Positions 40,357 to 56,900 of a stretch of DNA of 64,000 bases are shown one piece after another. Each line of letters opens with the position of its first letter. The first letter of the stretch is position 1. The stretch spans positions 329,476,145-329,540,144 of the forward strand of contig JBAIZL010000002.1 of the NCBI GenBank assembly GCA_036971475.1. The letters are read 5' to 3'. Position numbers and translations under genes: made by a program. Source of the stretch: Prosapia bicincta (taxonomy: Eukaryota > Arthropoda > Insecta > Hemiptera > Cercopidae). The notes beneath the pieces were generated by a model, which saw only the letters and a program-made list of their open reading frames with translations, did no database searches and was not told the origin of the DNA.

Positions 40357-40526
40357 GATATAATGATTTTAGTGGGTCAGGGTTAGTGGACCTACACACA
40401 TACACACACACACACACAGACACCGATATAATGATTTTAGTGGGTCAGGGCTAGTGAACCTACACACACACACATACACACACACCGACATAATGATTTT
40501 AGTGGGTCAGGGTTAGTGGACCTACA
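40268..40526. repeat. four direct repeats with variable CA tracts
   Basis: CCGATATAATGATTTTAGTG-GGTCAGGGTTAGTGGACCTA followed by CA-rich sequence repeats at 40,279, 40,355, 40,423 and 40,485. Spacing falls from 76 to 62 bp as the CA tract shortens. Confidence 0.92.
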
Positions 40527-41985
40527 CGCTTATCACGTTATGTTCGTGCAGAATCACGTTGGCACCCTGTCGAACATTGCCCTTCTTATGCAGACACTTT
40601 GAGATGACACATGTAAGCAAGACGCAACGATGCAGATGAACGACTGTCAGACGGAATTTTCCAAAAAAAAAGAAAACGCTTTCGCAGTTTAGCCTTGATC
40701 GTCAGACTGTGTACACATCAAAGACCTACAGATTAGGTGATGGCCCACTGACCTGAGCCCAATGTTCCACATCATAACCAATGCTTACTGGAGTATGAAT
40801 TGTTCAAACCCTAATTCCATAATACTTTTGCACATCAGTAATCCATGAACAGAGATATTGTCCATAGCAAAAGGTTACTCTTCGATCGGTAATTGGTTCA
40901 ACTAACTGACAGTTGTATGAACAAACACTTTGAGCAGAGTATCTTATTCCTCCGTCGACATTTAGCGCTTCTGACGTCATCTTTATACTGAAAGCATCTG
41001 TTTACTCTTTGCAGGGTAATGCTTAGATACTCCTGACACACAGAAGATATTCAAACATCGTCAACAGCAAATGCGTGTGTACCTGTAGTATAGCAATGTT
41101 TGCTGGTTGGGCGACGTCACAAAAGCATACTTCACACTGAGCAGCTCAACACTTTCCCCCAACAATCATTCCTCCCTAAGATCTTTCCTTATTTCCTAGA
41201 AGGGGATGGATTTATTTTCAACGTCAACCCCATCTATTACTAGAAGACCAGTTCCTTATCCGCGACGTCCTCTCACGGGTAACTGTATTTCATCAATGAA
41301 CATATCTGAGAATTGGCTACTGTTTGGTGTACTCTGATCGTCCACGTATCCTCTGGCATCATGAACCGCCTTGCACTGGTGATGCTGCGGTTGAGCCTAT
41401 CACTGACACTGTCATGATACTCTGTGCCCACAATACTTCCTGGTCGTGCTGTAAGATCTAATGTTATTCGCTTCTCTTCAACAATAATGCTCTCATTTTG
41501 TGATTAACACACTCTGGCCAGCTCATCAATCACTGAAATTTGACAATTTTTCAACTGGCTACTCACTTACAAAATTTTCCACGATTAATAGAATTTTCGC
41601 CATACTCATTTGGGAAAATATTTTCTCCGGTTTTTCATCTTTTGAATGCAAAAATACGTAACACTTAACGTCATTCAGTGAATGGGGAGATTTTAGGTAG
41701 AATCTTCAGTTTAATGCAGTTATTGAGTTATAAACTTTACTTTAAAATGATAATTGTTGTCAGGTAGTTTCATAGATGTTAAGAATAAAATTATAGTCTG
41801 ATACAAACTGTGCCATTACTTCATATATTAATTTCTATATCTACAATATTGAGTAGTACTGGTAACAAGGGAGTCTTAAGTTCGGTCAGTTATATGCTTC
41901 TTATATTATATCTATCATTGGCAGTACCAGAACATTCACTCGGATACACACAAGTTAGAAGGTAAACAAGGGACGCTGCACTTGA
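40527..41985. other. no feature recognised
   Basis: Mixed-composition sequence between the CA repeats and the satellite. No domain or element ends were identified. Confidence 0.5.
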
Positions 41986-44900
41986 ACTCTATGGTTATCC
42001 CACTGGGATAAATACCAGCTACTTAGTACCCAAATCACCTCAACCCACCAAGACACGATAACGTTTCTTCAGTAGTACCTTTATCATAATACATCTTATT
42101 TTGCCTATTCCTATCCCTACACTGGGATACATCCAAGCTAGATAGTACCTATGTCATCTCAACCTAACATTTCCCACATATATCCTTCAGTAGTACCCTT
42201 CTCAACATACATCTTATTTTACCTATACCTATCCCTACATGGGATACATCCCCGCTAGATTGTACGTATGTCATGTCAACCTAACATTTCCCACATATAT
42301 CCTTCAGTAGTACCATTCTCATAATACATATTATTTTACCTATACCTATCCCTACATGGGATACATCCCCGCTAGATTGTACATATATCATGGCAACCTA
42401 ACATTTCCCACATATATCCTGCAGTAGTACCCTTCTCAAAATACATCTTATTTTGCCTATACCTACAACTACACTGGGTTACATCCCCGCTCGATTGTAC
42501 CTATGTCATCTCAACCTAACATTTCACACATATATCCTTCAGTAGTACTCTTGTCATACTAATCTTATTTGTATATAAATACCCCTCCAATGGGATACAT
42601 CCCCGCTAGATAGTATCTATGCCATCACAACAAACCATATCCCACATATATCTTTCAGTAGCACGCTTGTCATATTACATCTTATTTTGCCCTTACATAT
42701 CCCTCCAATGGGATAGATCCCCGCTAGATAGTATCTATGTCATTTCAACCTAACATTTGCCACATATATCTTTCAGTAGTACGCTTGTCATATTACATTT
42801 TATTTTCCCCATACATATCCCTCCACTGGGATACATCCCCGTTAGATAGTATCTATGTCACTTCAACCTAACATTTGCCACATATATCTTTCAGTAGTAC
42901 GCTTGCCATATTACATGTTATTTTGCCCATTTATATCCCTTCACTTGGATACATACCCGATAGATTGTATCTATGTCATCTCAACTTAACAGTTCACACA
43001 TATATCTTTCAGTAGTACGCTTGTCATATTACATCTTATTTTGCCCTTACATATCCCTCCAATAGGATACATCCCCGCTAGATATTATCTATGTCATCTC
43101 AACCTAACATTTCCCACATATATCTGTCAGTAGTACGCTTGTCATATTACATGTTATTTTGCCCATTTATATACCTTCACTTGGATACATCCCCGATAGA
43201 TTGTATCTATGTCACTTCAACCTAACATTTGCCACATATATCTTTCAGTAGTACGCTTGTCATATTACATCTTATTTTGCCCTTACCTATCCCTCCAATG
43301 GGATACATCCCCGCTAGATATTATCTATGTCCTCTCAACCTAACATTTCCCACATATATCTGTCAGTAGTACGCTTGTCATATTACATCTTATTTTGCCC
43401 TTACATATCCCTCCAATGGGATACATCCCCGCTAGATATTATCTATGTCATCTCAACCTAACATTTCCCACATATATCTGTCAGTAGTACGCTTGTCATA
43501 TTACATGTTATTTTGCCCATTTATATCCCCTCACTTGGATACATCCCCGATAGATTGTATCTATGTCACTTCAACCTAACATTTGCCACATATATCTTAT
43601 AGTAGTACGCTTGTCATATTACATCTTATTTTGCCCTTACCTATCCCTCCAATGGGATACATCCCCGCTAGATATTATCTATGTCATCTCAACCTAACAT
43701 TTCCCACATATATCTGTCAGTAGTACGCTTGTCATATTACATGTTATTTTCCCCATACATATCCCTCCACTGGGATACATCCCCGTTAGATAGTATCTAT
43801 GTCACTTCAACCTAACATTTGCCACATATATCTTTCAGTAGTACGCTTGTCATATTACATCTTATTTTGCCCTTACCTATCCCTCCAATGGGATACATCC
43901 CCGCTAGATAGTATCTATGTCATCACAACCTAACATTTCCCACATATATCTTACAGTATTACCCTTGTCATATTACATCTTATTTTGCCCTTACATTACC
44001 CTCCAATGGGATACATCCCTGTTAGATAGTATCTGTGTCATTTCAACATACCAATTGCCACATATATCTTTCACTAGTACGCTTGTCATATTACATCTTA
44101 TTTTGCCCTTACATTACCCTCCAATGGGATACATCCCTGTTAGATAGTATCTGTGTCATTTCAACATACCAATTGCCACATATATCTTTCACTAGTACGC
44201 TTGTCATATTACATCTTATTTTGCCTACCCTATTTTGTATCCCTCCACTGGGATACATCCCCGCTAGATATTATCTATGTCATCTCAACCTAACATTTCC
44301 CACATATATCTTTCAGTAGTACGCTTGTCATAATACATCTTATTTTGCCCTTACATATCCCTCCAATAGGATACATCCCCGCTAGATATTATCTATGTCA
44401 TCTCAACCTAAAATTTCCCACATATATCTTTCTGTAGTACGCTTGTCATATTAAATCTTATTTTGCCCACCCTATTTTGTATCCCTCCACTGGGATACAT
44501 CCCCGCTAGATAATATCTATGTCATCTCAACCTAACATTTCCCACATATATCTGTCAGTAGTACGCTTGTCAAATTACATGTTATTTTGCCCATTTATAT
44601 CCCTTCACTTGGATACATCCCCGATAGATTGTATCTATGTCATCTCAACCTAACATTTCCCACATATCTGTCAGTAGTACGCTTGTCATATTACATGTTA
44701 TTTTGCCCATTTATATCCCTTCACTTGGATACATCCCCGATAGATTGTATCTATGTCATCTCAACCTAACATTTCCCACATATATCTGTCAGTAGTACGC
44801 TTGTCATATTACATGTTATTTTGCCCATACATATCCCTAAAAATGGGATACATCCCCGATAGATTGTATCTATGTCATCTCAACTTAACATTTCACACAT

Positions 44901-47900
44901 ATATCTTTCAGTAGTACGCTTGTCATATTACATCTTATTTTGCCCATTTATATCCCTTCACTTGGATACATCCCCGATAGACAGTATCTATGTCACTTCA
45001 ACCTAACATTTGCCACATATATCTTTCAGTAGTACGCTTGCCATATTACATCTTATTTTGCCCTTACCTATCCCTCCAATGGGATACATCCCCGCTAGAT
45101 AGTATCTATGCCATTCCAACAAACCATTTCCCACATATATCTTTCAGTAACACGCTTGTCATATTACATCTTATTTTGCCCTTACATATCCCTCCAATGG
45201 GATACATCCCCGCTAGATAGTATCTATGTCATTTCAACCTAACATTTGCCACATATATCTTTCTGTAGTACGCTTGTCATATTACATTTTATTTTCCCCA
45301 TACATATCCCTCCACTGGGATACATCCCCGTTAGATAGTATCTATGTCACTTCAACCTAAAATTTGCCACATATATCTTTCAGTAGTACGCTTGCCATAT
45401 TACATCTTATTTTGCCCTTACCTATCCCTCCAATGGGATAATTCCCCGCTAGATAGTATCTATGTCATCACAACCTAACATTTCCCACATATATCTTACA
45501 GTAGTACGCTTGTCATATTACATCTTATTTTGCCCTTACATATCCCTCAAATGGGATACATCCCCGCTAGATAGTATCTATGCCATCACAACAAACCATT
45601 TCCCACATATATCTTTCAGTAGCACGCTTGTCATATTACATTTTATTTTCCCCATACATATCCCTCCACTGGGATACATCCCCGTTAGATAGTATCTATG
45701 TCATTTCAACATACCATTTGCCACATATATCTTTCAGTAGTACGTTTGTCATATTACATCTTATTTTGCCCACCCTATTTTGTATCCCTCCACTGGGATA
45801 CATCCCCGCTAGATATTATCTATGTCATCTCAACCTAACATTTCCCACATATATCTTTCAGTAGTACGCTTGTCATATTACATGTTATTTTGCCCATTTA
45901 TATCCCTTCACTTGGATACATCCCCGATAGATTGTATCTATGTCATCTCAACTTAACATTTCACACATATATCTTTCAGTAGTACGCTTGTCATATTACA
46001 TCTTATTTTGCCCTTACATATCCCTCCAATAGGATACATCCCCGCTAGATATTATCTATGTCATCTCAACCTAACATTTCCCACATATATCTGTCAGTAG
46101 TACGCTTGTCATATTACATGTTATTTTGCCCATTTATATCCCTTCACTTGGATACATCCCCGATAGATTGTATCTATGTCACTTCAACCTAACATTTGCC
46201 ACATATATCTTTCAGTAGTACGCTTGTCATATTACATCTTATTTTGCCCTTACCTATCCCTCCAATGGGATATACATCCCCGCTAGATATTATCTATGTC
46301 ATCTCAACCTAACATTTCCCACATATATCTGTCAGTAGTACGCTTGTCATAATACATCTTATTTTGCCCTTACATATCCCTCCAATAGAATACATCCCCG
46401 CTAGATATTATCTATGTCATCTCAACCTAACATTTCCCACATATATCTGTCAGTAGTACGCTTGTCATATTACATGTTATTTTGCCCATTTATATCCCTT
46501 CACTTGGATACATCCCCGATAGATTGTATCTATGTCACTTCAACCTAACATTTGCCACATATATCTTTTAGTAGTACGCTTGTCATATTACATCTTATTT
46601 TGCCCTTACCTATCCCTCCAATGGGATACATCCCCGCTAGATATTATCTATGTCGTCTCAACCTAACATTTCCCACATATATCTGTCAGTAGTACGCTTG
46701 TCATATTACATGTTATTTTCCCCATACATATCCCTCCACTGGGATACATCCCCGTTAGATAGTATCTATGTCACTTCAACCTAACATTTGCCACATATAT
46801 CTTTCAGTAGTACGCTTGTCATATTACATCTTATATTGCCCTTACCTATCCCTCCAATGGGATACATCCCCGCTAGATAGTATCTATGTCATCACAACCT
46901 AACATTTCCCACATATATCTTACAGTAGTACGCTTGTCATATTACATCTTATTTTGCCCTTACATATCCCTCAAATGGGATACATCCCCGCTAGATAGTA
47001 TCTATGCCATCACAACAAACCATTTCCCACATATATCTTTCAGTAGCACGCTTGTCATATTACATTTTATTTTCCCCATACATATCCCTCCACTGGGATA
47101 CATCCCCGTTAGATAGTAAATATGTCATTTCAACATACCATTTGCTACATATATCTTTCAGTAGTACGCTTGTCATATTACATCTTATTTTGCCTACCCT
47201 ATTTTGTATCCCTCCACTGGGATACATCCCCTTTAGATATTATCTATGTCATCTCAACCTAACATTTCCCACATATATCTTTCAGTAGTACGCTTGTCAT
47301 ATTACATGTTATTTTGCCCATTTATATCCCTTCACTTGGATACATCCCCGATAGATTGTATCTATGTCATCTCAACTTAACATTTCACACATATATCTTT
47401 CAGTAGTACGCTTGTCATAATACATCTTATTTTGCCCTTACATATCCCTCCAATAGGATACATCACCGCTAGATATTATCTATGTCATCTCAACCTAACA
47501 TTTCCCACATATATCTTTCTGTAGTACGCTTGTCATATTTCATCTTATTTTGCCCACCCTATTTTGTATCCCTCCACTGGGATACATCCCCGCTAGATAT
47601 TATCTATGTCATCTCAACCTAACATTTCCCACATATATCTTTCAGTAGTACGCTTGTCATATTACATGTTATTTTGCCCATTTATATCCCTTCACTTGGA
47701 TACATCCCCGATAGATTGTATCTATGTCATCTCAACCTAACATTTCCCACATATATCTGTCAGTAGTACGCTTGTCATATTACATGTTATTTTGCCCATA
47801 CATATCCCTCCAATGGGATACATCCCCGATAGATTGTATCTATGTCATCCCAACTTAACATTTCACACATATATCTTTCAGTAGTACGCTTGTCATATTA

Positions 47901-50900
47901 CATCTTATTTTGCCCATTTTTATCCCTTCACTTGGATACATCCCCGATATACAGTATCTATGTCACTTCAACCTAACATTTGCCACATATATCTTTCAGT
48001 AGTACGCTTGCCATATTACATCTTATTTTGCCCTTACCTATCCCTCCAATTGGATACATCCCCGCTAGATAGTATCTATGTCATCACAACCTAACATTTC
48101 CCACATATATCTTACAGTAGTACGCTTGTCATATTACATCTTATTTTGCCCTTACATATCCCTCAAATGGGATACATCCCCGCTAGATATTATCTATGTC
48201 ATCTCAACCTAACATTTCCCACATATATCTTTCAGTAGTACGCTTGTCATATTACATGTTATTTTGCCCATTTATATCCCTTCACTTGGATACATCCCCG
48301 ATAGATTGTATCTATGTCATCTCAACTTACCATTTCACACATATATCTTTCAGTAGTACGCTTGTCATATTACATCTTATTTTGCCCTTACATATCCCTC
48401 CAATAGGATACATCCCCGATAGATTGTATCTATGTCATCTCAACTTAACATTTCACACATATATCTTTCAGTAGCACGCTCGTCATATTACATTTTATTT
48501 TCCCCATACATATCCCTCCACTGGGATACATCCCCGCTAGATATTATCTATGTCATCTCAACCTATTATTTCCCACATATATCTGTCAGTAGTACGCTTG
48601 TCATATTACATGTTATTTTGCCCATTTATATCTTTTCACTTGGATACATCCCCGATAGATTGTATCTATGTCACTTCAACCTAACATTTGCCACATATAT
48701 CTTTCAGTAGTACGCTTGTCATATTACATCTTATTTTGCACTTACCTATCCCTCCAATGGGATACATCCCCGCTAGATATTATCTATGTCATCTCAACCT
48801 AACATTTCCCACATATATCTGTCAGTAGTACGCTTGTCATATTACATCTTATTTTGCCCTTACATATCCCTCCAATAGGATACATCCACGCTAGATATTA
48901 TCTATGTCATCTCAACCTAACATTTCCCACATATATCTGTCAGTAGTACGCTTGTCATATTACATGTTATTTTGCCCATTTATATCCCTTCACTTGGATA
49001 CATCCCGGATAGATTGTATCTATGTCACTTCAACCTAACATTTGCCACATATATCTTTCAGTAGTACGCTTGTCATATTACATCTTATTTTGCCCTTACC
49101 TATTCCTCCAATGGGATACATCCCCGCTAGATATTATCTATGTCATCTCAACCTAACATTTCCCACATATATCTGTCAGTAGTACGCTTGTCATATTACA
49201 TGTTATTTTCCCCATACATATCCCTCCACTGGGATACATCCCCGTTAGATAGTATCTATGTCACTTCAACCTAACATTTGCCACATATATCTTTCAGTAG
49301 TACGGTTGTCATATTACATCTTATTTTGCCCTTACCTATCCCTCCAATGGGATACATCCCCGTTAGATAGTATCTATGTCACTTCAACCTAACATTTGCC
49401 ACATATATCTTTCAGTAGTACGCTTGTCATATTACATCTTATTTTGCCCTTACCTATCCCTCCAATGGGATACATCCCCGCTAGATAGTATCTATGTCAT
49501 CACAACCTAACATTTCCCACATATATCTTACAGTAGTACGCTTGTCATATTACATCTTATTTTGCCCTTACATTACCCTCCAATGGGATACATCCCTGTT
49601 AGATAGTATCTGTGTCATTTCAACATACCAATTGCCACATATATCTTTCGCTAGTACGCTTGTCATATTACATCTTATTTTGCCTACCCTATTTTGTATC
49701 CCTCCACTGGGATACATCCCCGCTAGATATTATCTATGTCATCTCAACCTAACATTTCCCACATATATCTTTCAGTAGTACGCTTGTCATAATACATCTT
49801 ATTTTGCCCTTACATATCCCTCCAATAGGATACATCCCCGCTAGATATTATCTATGTCATCTCAACCTAACATTACCCACATATATCTGTCAGTAGTACG
49901 CTTGTCATATTACATGTTATTTCGCGCTTTTATATCCCTTCACTTGGATACATCCCCGATAGATTGTATCTATGTCACTTCAACCTAACATTTGCCACAT
50001 ATATCTTTCAGTAGTACGCTTGTCATATTACATGTTATTTTGCCCATTTATATCCCTTCACTTGGGTACATCCCCGATAGATTGTATCTATGTCATCTCA
50101 ACTTAACATTTCACACATATATCTTTCAGTAGTACGCTTGTCATATTACATCTTATTTTGCCCATTTATATCCCTTCACTTGGATACATCCCCGCTAGAC
50201 AGTATCTATGTCACTTCAACCTAACATTTGCCACATATATCTTTCAGTAGTACGCTTGCCATATTACATCTTATTTTGCCCTTACCTATCCCTCCAATGG
50301 GATACATCCCCGCTAGATAGTATCTATGCCATCACAACAAACCATTTCCCACATATATTTTTCAGTAGCACGCTTGTCATATTACATCTTATTTTGCCCT
50401 TACATATCCCTCCAATGGGATACATCCCCGCTAGATATTATCTATGTCATCTCAACCTAACATTTCCCACATATATCTGTCAGTAGTACGCTTGTCATAT
50501 TACATGTTATTTTGCCCATTTATATCCCTTCACTTGGATACATCCCCGATAGATTGTATCTATGTCACTTCAACCTAACATTTGCCACATATATCTTTCA
50601 GTAGTACGCTTGTCATATTACATCTTATTTTGCCCTTACCTATCCCTCCAATAGGATACATCCCAGCTAGATATTATCTATGTCATCTCAACCTAACATT
50701 TCCCACATATATCTGTCAGTAGTACGCTTGTCATATTACATGTTATTTTGCACATTTATATCCCTTCACTTGGATACATCCCCGATAGATTGTATCTATG
50801 TCACTTCAACCTAACATTTGCCACATATATCTTTCAGTAGTACGCTTGTCATATTACATCTTATTTTGCCCTTACCTATCCCTCCAATGGGATACATCCC

Positions 50901-53900
50901 CGCTAGATATTATCTATGTCATCTCAACCTAACATTTCCCACATATATCTGTCAGTAGTACGCTTGTCATATTACATCTTATTTTGACCTTACATATCCC
51001 TCCAATAGGATACATCCCCGCTAGATATTATCTATGTCATCTCAACCTAACATTTCCCACATATATCTGTCAGTAGTACGCTTGTCATATTACATGTTAT
51101 TTTGCCCATTTATATCCCTTCACTTGGATACATCCCCGATAGATTGTATCTATGTCACTTCAACCTAACATTTGCCACATATATCTTTCAGTAGTACGCT
51201 TGTCATATTACATCTTATTTTGCCCTTACCTATTCCTCCAATGGGATACATCCCCGCTAGATATTATCTATGTCATCTCAATCTAACATTTCCCACATAT
51301 ATCTGACAGTAGTACGCTTGTCATATTACATGTCATTTTCCTCATACATATCCCTCCACTGGGATACATCCCCGTTAAATAGTATCTATGTCACTTCAAC
51401 CTAACATTTGCCACATATATCTTTCAGTAGTACGCTTGTCATATTACATCTTATTTTGCCCTTACCTATCCCTCCAATGGGATACATCCCCCCTAGATAG
51501 TATCTATGTCATCACAACCTAACATTTCCCACATATATCTTACAGTAGTACGCTTGTCATATTACATCATATTTTGCCCTTACATATCCCTCAAATGGGA
51601 TACATCCCCGCTAGATAGTATCTATGCCATCACAACAAACCATTTCCCACATATATCTTTCAGTAGCACGCTTGTCATATTACATTTTATTTTCCCCATA
51701 CATATCCCTCCACTGGGATACATCCCCGTTAGATAGTATCTATGTCATTTCAACATACCATTTGCCACATATATCTTTCAGTAGTACGCTTGTCATATTA
51801 CATCTTATTTTGCCCACCCTATTTTGTATGCCTCCACTGGGATACATCCCCGCTAGATATTATCTATGTCATCACAACCTAACATTTCCCACATATATCT
51901 TTCAGTAGTACGCTTGTCATATTACATGTTATTTTGCCCATTTATATCCCTTCACTTGGATACATCCCCGATAGATTGTATCTATGTCATCTCAACTTAA
52001 CATTTCACACATATATCTTTCAGTAGTACGCTTGTCATGTTACATCTTATTTTGCCCTTACATATCCCTCCAATAGGATACATCCCCGCTAGATATTATC
52101 AATGTCATCTCAACCTAACATTTCCCACATATATCTGTCAGTAGTACGCTTGTCATATTACATCTTATTTTGCCCACCCTATTTTGTATCCCTCCACTGG
52201 GATACATCCCCGCTAGATATTATCTATGTCATCTCAACCTAACATTTCCCACATATATCTGTCAGTAGTACGCTTGTCATATTACATGTTATTTTGCCCA
52301 TTTATATCCCTTCACTTGGATACATCCCCGATAGATTGTATCTATGTCATCTCAACTTAACATTTCACACATATATCTTTCAGTAGTACGCTTGTCATAT
52401 TACATCTTATTTTGCCCATTTATATCCCTTCACTTGGATACATCCCCGCTAGACAGTATCTATGTCACTTCAACCTAACATTTGCCACATATATCTTTCA
52501 GTAGTACGCTTGCCATATTACATCTTATTTTGCCCTTACCTATCCCTCCAATGGGATACATCCCCACTAGATAGTATCTATGCCATCACAACAAACCATT
52601 TCCCACATATATCTTTCAGTAGCACGCTTGTCATATTACATCTTATTTTGTCCTTACATATTCCTCCAATGGGATAAATCCCCGCTAGATAGTATCTATG
52701 TCATTTCAACCTAACATTTGCCACATATATCTTTCAGTAGTACGCTTGTCATATTACATTTTATTTTCCTCATACATATCCCTCCACTGGGATACATCCC
52801 CGTTAGATAGTATCTATGTCACTTCAACCTAACATTTGCCACATAAATCTTTCAGTAGTACGCTTGCCATATTACATCTTATTTTGCCCTTACCTATCCC
52901 TTCAATGGGATACATCCCCGCTAGATAGTATCTATGTCATCACAACCTAACATTTCCCACATATATCTTACAGTAGTACGCTTGTCATATTACATCTTAT
53001 TTTGCCCTTACATATCCCTCAAATGGGATACATCCCCGCTAGATAGTATCTATGCCATCACAACAAACCATTTCCAACATATATCTTTCAGTAGCACGCT
53101 TGTCATATTACATTTTATTTTCCCCATACATATCCCTCCACTGGGATACATCCCCGTTAGATAGTATCTATGTCATTTCAACATACCATTTGCCACATAT
53201 ATCTTTCAGTAGTACGCTTTTCATATTACATCTTATTTTGCCCACCCTATTTTGTATCCCTCCACTGGGATACATCCCCGCTAGATATTATCTATGTCAT
53301 CTCAACCTAACATTTCCCACATATATCTTTCAGTAGTACGCTTGTCATATTACATGTTGTTTTGCCCATTTATATCCCTTCACTTGGATACATCCCCGAT
53401 AGATTGTATCTATGTCATCTCAACTTAACATTTCACACATATATCTTTCAGTAGTACGCTTGTCAAATTACATCTTATTTTGATCTTACATATCCCTCCA
53501 ATAGGATACATCCCCGCTAGATAGTATCTATATCATCACAACCTAACATTTCCCACATATATCTTTCAGTAGTACGCTTGTCATACTACATCTTATTTTG
53601 CCCTTACATAGCCCTCCACTGGGATACATCCCCGCTAGATAGTATCTATGTCAGTTCAACCTAACATTTCCCACATATGTTCTTCAGTAGTACGCTTGTC
53701 ATATTACATCTTATTTTGCCCTTACATAGCCCTCCACTGGGATACATCCCCGCTAGATAGTATCTATAATCTATATCATCACAACTTAACATTTCCCACA
53801 TATATCTTTCAGTAGTACGCTTGTCATATTACATCTTATTTTGCCCTTACATAGCCCTCCACTGGGATACATCCCCGCTAGATAGTATCTATGTCAGTTC

Positions 53901-56900
53901 AACCTAACATTTCCCACATATGTTCTTCAGTAGTACGCTTGTCCTATTACATCTTATTTTGCCCTTACATAGCCCTCCACTGGGATACATCCCCGCTAGA
54001 TAGTATCTATATCATCACAACCTAACATTTCCCACATATATCTTTCAGTAGTACGCTTGTCATATTACATCTTATTTTGCCCTTACATAGCCCTCCACTG
54101 GGATACATCCCCGCTAGATAGTATCTATATTATCACAACCTAACATTTCCCACATATATCTTTCAGTAGTACGCTTGTCATATTACATCTTATTTTGCCC
54201 TTGCATAGCCCTCCACTGGGATACATCCCCGCTAGATAGTATCTATGTCAGTTCAACCTAACATTTCCCACATATGTTCTTCAGTAGTACGCTTGTCATA
54301 TTACATCTTATTTTGCCCTTACCTATTCCTCCAATGGGATACATCCCCGATAGATAGTATCTATGTCATTTCAACCTAACATTTGCCACATATATCTTTC
54401 AGTAGTACGCTTGTCATATTACATTTTATTTTGCCCATGCATATCCCTCCACTGGGATACATCCCCTCTAGATTAGATCTATGTCATCTCAACCTAACAT
54501 TTCCCACATATATCTTTCAGTAGTACGCTTGTCATATTACATCTTATTTTACCCTTACATTACCCTCCAATGGGATACATCCCTGTTAGATAGTATCTGT
54601 GTCATTTCAACATACCATTTGCCACATATATCTGTCAGTAGTACGCTTGTCATATTACATGTTATTTTTCCCATACATATCCCTCCACTGGGATACATTG
54701 CCGCTAGATTGTATCTATGTCATCTCAACCTAAACATTTCCCACATATATCTTTCAGTAGTATGCTTGTCATATTACATCTTATTTTGCTTATTCTTATC
54801 CCTCCACTGGGATACATCCCCGCTAGATATTATCTATGTCATCTCAACCTATCATTTGCCACATATATCTGTCAGTAGTACGCTTGTCATATTATATCTT
54901 TTTTTGCCCTTTCATATCCCTCTAATGGGATACATCCCCGCTAGGCAGTATCTATGTAATCTCAACCTAACATTTGCCATATATATCTTTCAGTAGTACG
55001 CTTGTCATATTACATCTTATTTTGCCCGTATATATCCCTCCAATGGGATACATCCCCGCTAGACAGTATCTATGTCATTACAACCTAACATTCCCCACAT
55101 TTATCTTTCAGTAGTACGCTTGTCATATTACATCTTATTTTGCCCGTATATATCCCTCCAATGGGATACATCCCCGCTAGACAGTATCTATGTCATTACA
55201 ACCTAACATTCCCCACATTTATCTTTCAGTAGTACGCTTGTCATATTACATCTTATTTTGAGCATACATATCCCTCCAATGGGATCCATCCCCGCTAGGT
55301 AGTATCTATGTCATCACAACCTAAAATTTCCCACATATATCTTTCAGTAGTACGCTTGTCATATTACATCTTATTTTGCCCTTACATAGCCCTCCACTGG
55401 GATACATCCCCGCTAGATAGTATCTATATCATCACAACCCAACATTTCCCACATATATCTTTCAGTAGTACGCTTGTCATATTACATCTTATTTTGCCCT
55501 TGCATAGCCCTCCACTGGGATACATCCCCGCTAGATAGTATCTATGTCAGTTCAACCTAACATTTCCCACATATGTTCTTCAGTAGTACGCTTGTCATAT
55601 TACATCTTATTTTGCCCTTACCTATTCCTCCAATGGGATACATCCCCGATAGATAGTATCTATGTCATTTCAACCTAACATTTGCCACATATATCTTTCA
55701 GTAGTACGCTTGTCATATTACATTTTATTTTGCCCATGCATATCCCTCCACTGGGATACATCCCCTCTAGATTAGATCTATGTTATCTCAACCTAACATT
55801 TCCCACATATATCTTTCAGTAGTACGCTTGTCATATTACATCTTATTTTACCCTTACATTACCCTCCAATGGGATACATCCCTGTTAGATAGTATCTGTG
55901 TCATTTCAACATACCATTTGCCACATATATCTGTCAGTAGTACGCTTGTCATATTACATCTTATTTTTCCCATACATATCCCTCCACTGGGATACATTGC
56001 CGCTAGATTGTATCTATGTCATCTCAACATAAACATTTCCCACATATATCTTTCAGTAGTATGCTTGTCATATTACATCTTATTTTGCTTATTCTTATCC
56101 CTCCACTGGGATACATCCCCGCTAGATATTATCTATGTCATCTCAACCTATCATTTGCCACATATATCTGTCAGTAGTACGCTTGTCATATTATATCTTT
56201 TTTTGCCCTTTCATATCCCTCTAATGGGATACATCCCCGCTAGGCAGTATCTATGTAATCTCAACCTAACATTTGCCATATATATCTTTCAGTAGTACGC
56301 TTGTCATATTACATCTTATTTTGCCCGTATATATCCCTCCAATGGGATACATCCCCGCTAGACAGTATCTATGTCATTACAACCTAACATTCCCCACATT
56401 TATCTTTCAGTAGTACGCTTGTCATATTACATCTTATTTTGCCCGTATATATCCCTCCAATGGGATACATCCCCGCTAGACAGTATCTATGTCATTACAA
56501 CCTAACATTCCCCACATTTATCTTTCAGTAGTACGCTTGTCATATTACATCTTATTTTGCCCTTACATATCCCTCCAATGGGATCCATCCCCGCTAGGTA
56601 GTATCTATGTCATCACAACCTAACATTTCCCACATATATCTTTCAGGAGTACGCTTGTCATATTACATTTTTTTTTGCCCTTACATATCCCTCCAATGGG
56701 ATACATTCCCGCTAGATAGTATCTATGTCATCACAACCCAACATTTCCCACATATATATTTCAGTAGTACGCTTGTCATATTATATCTTATATTGCCCTT
56801 ACATATCCCTTCAATGGGATACATCCCCGCAAGATAGTATCTATGTCATCACAACCTAACATTTCACACATATATCTTTCGGTAGTAACCTTGTCATATT

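Noticed and set aside
40268..40526. Telomere-like GGGTTAG words in the direct repeats
   Set aside because: GGGTTAG occurs once per unit within a longer unrelated sequence and is not tandem.
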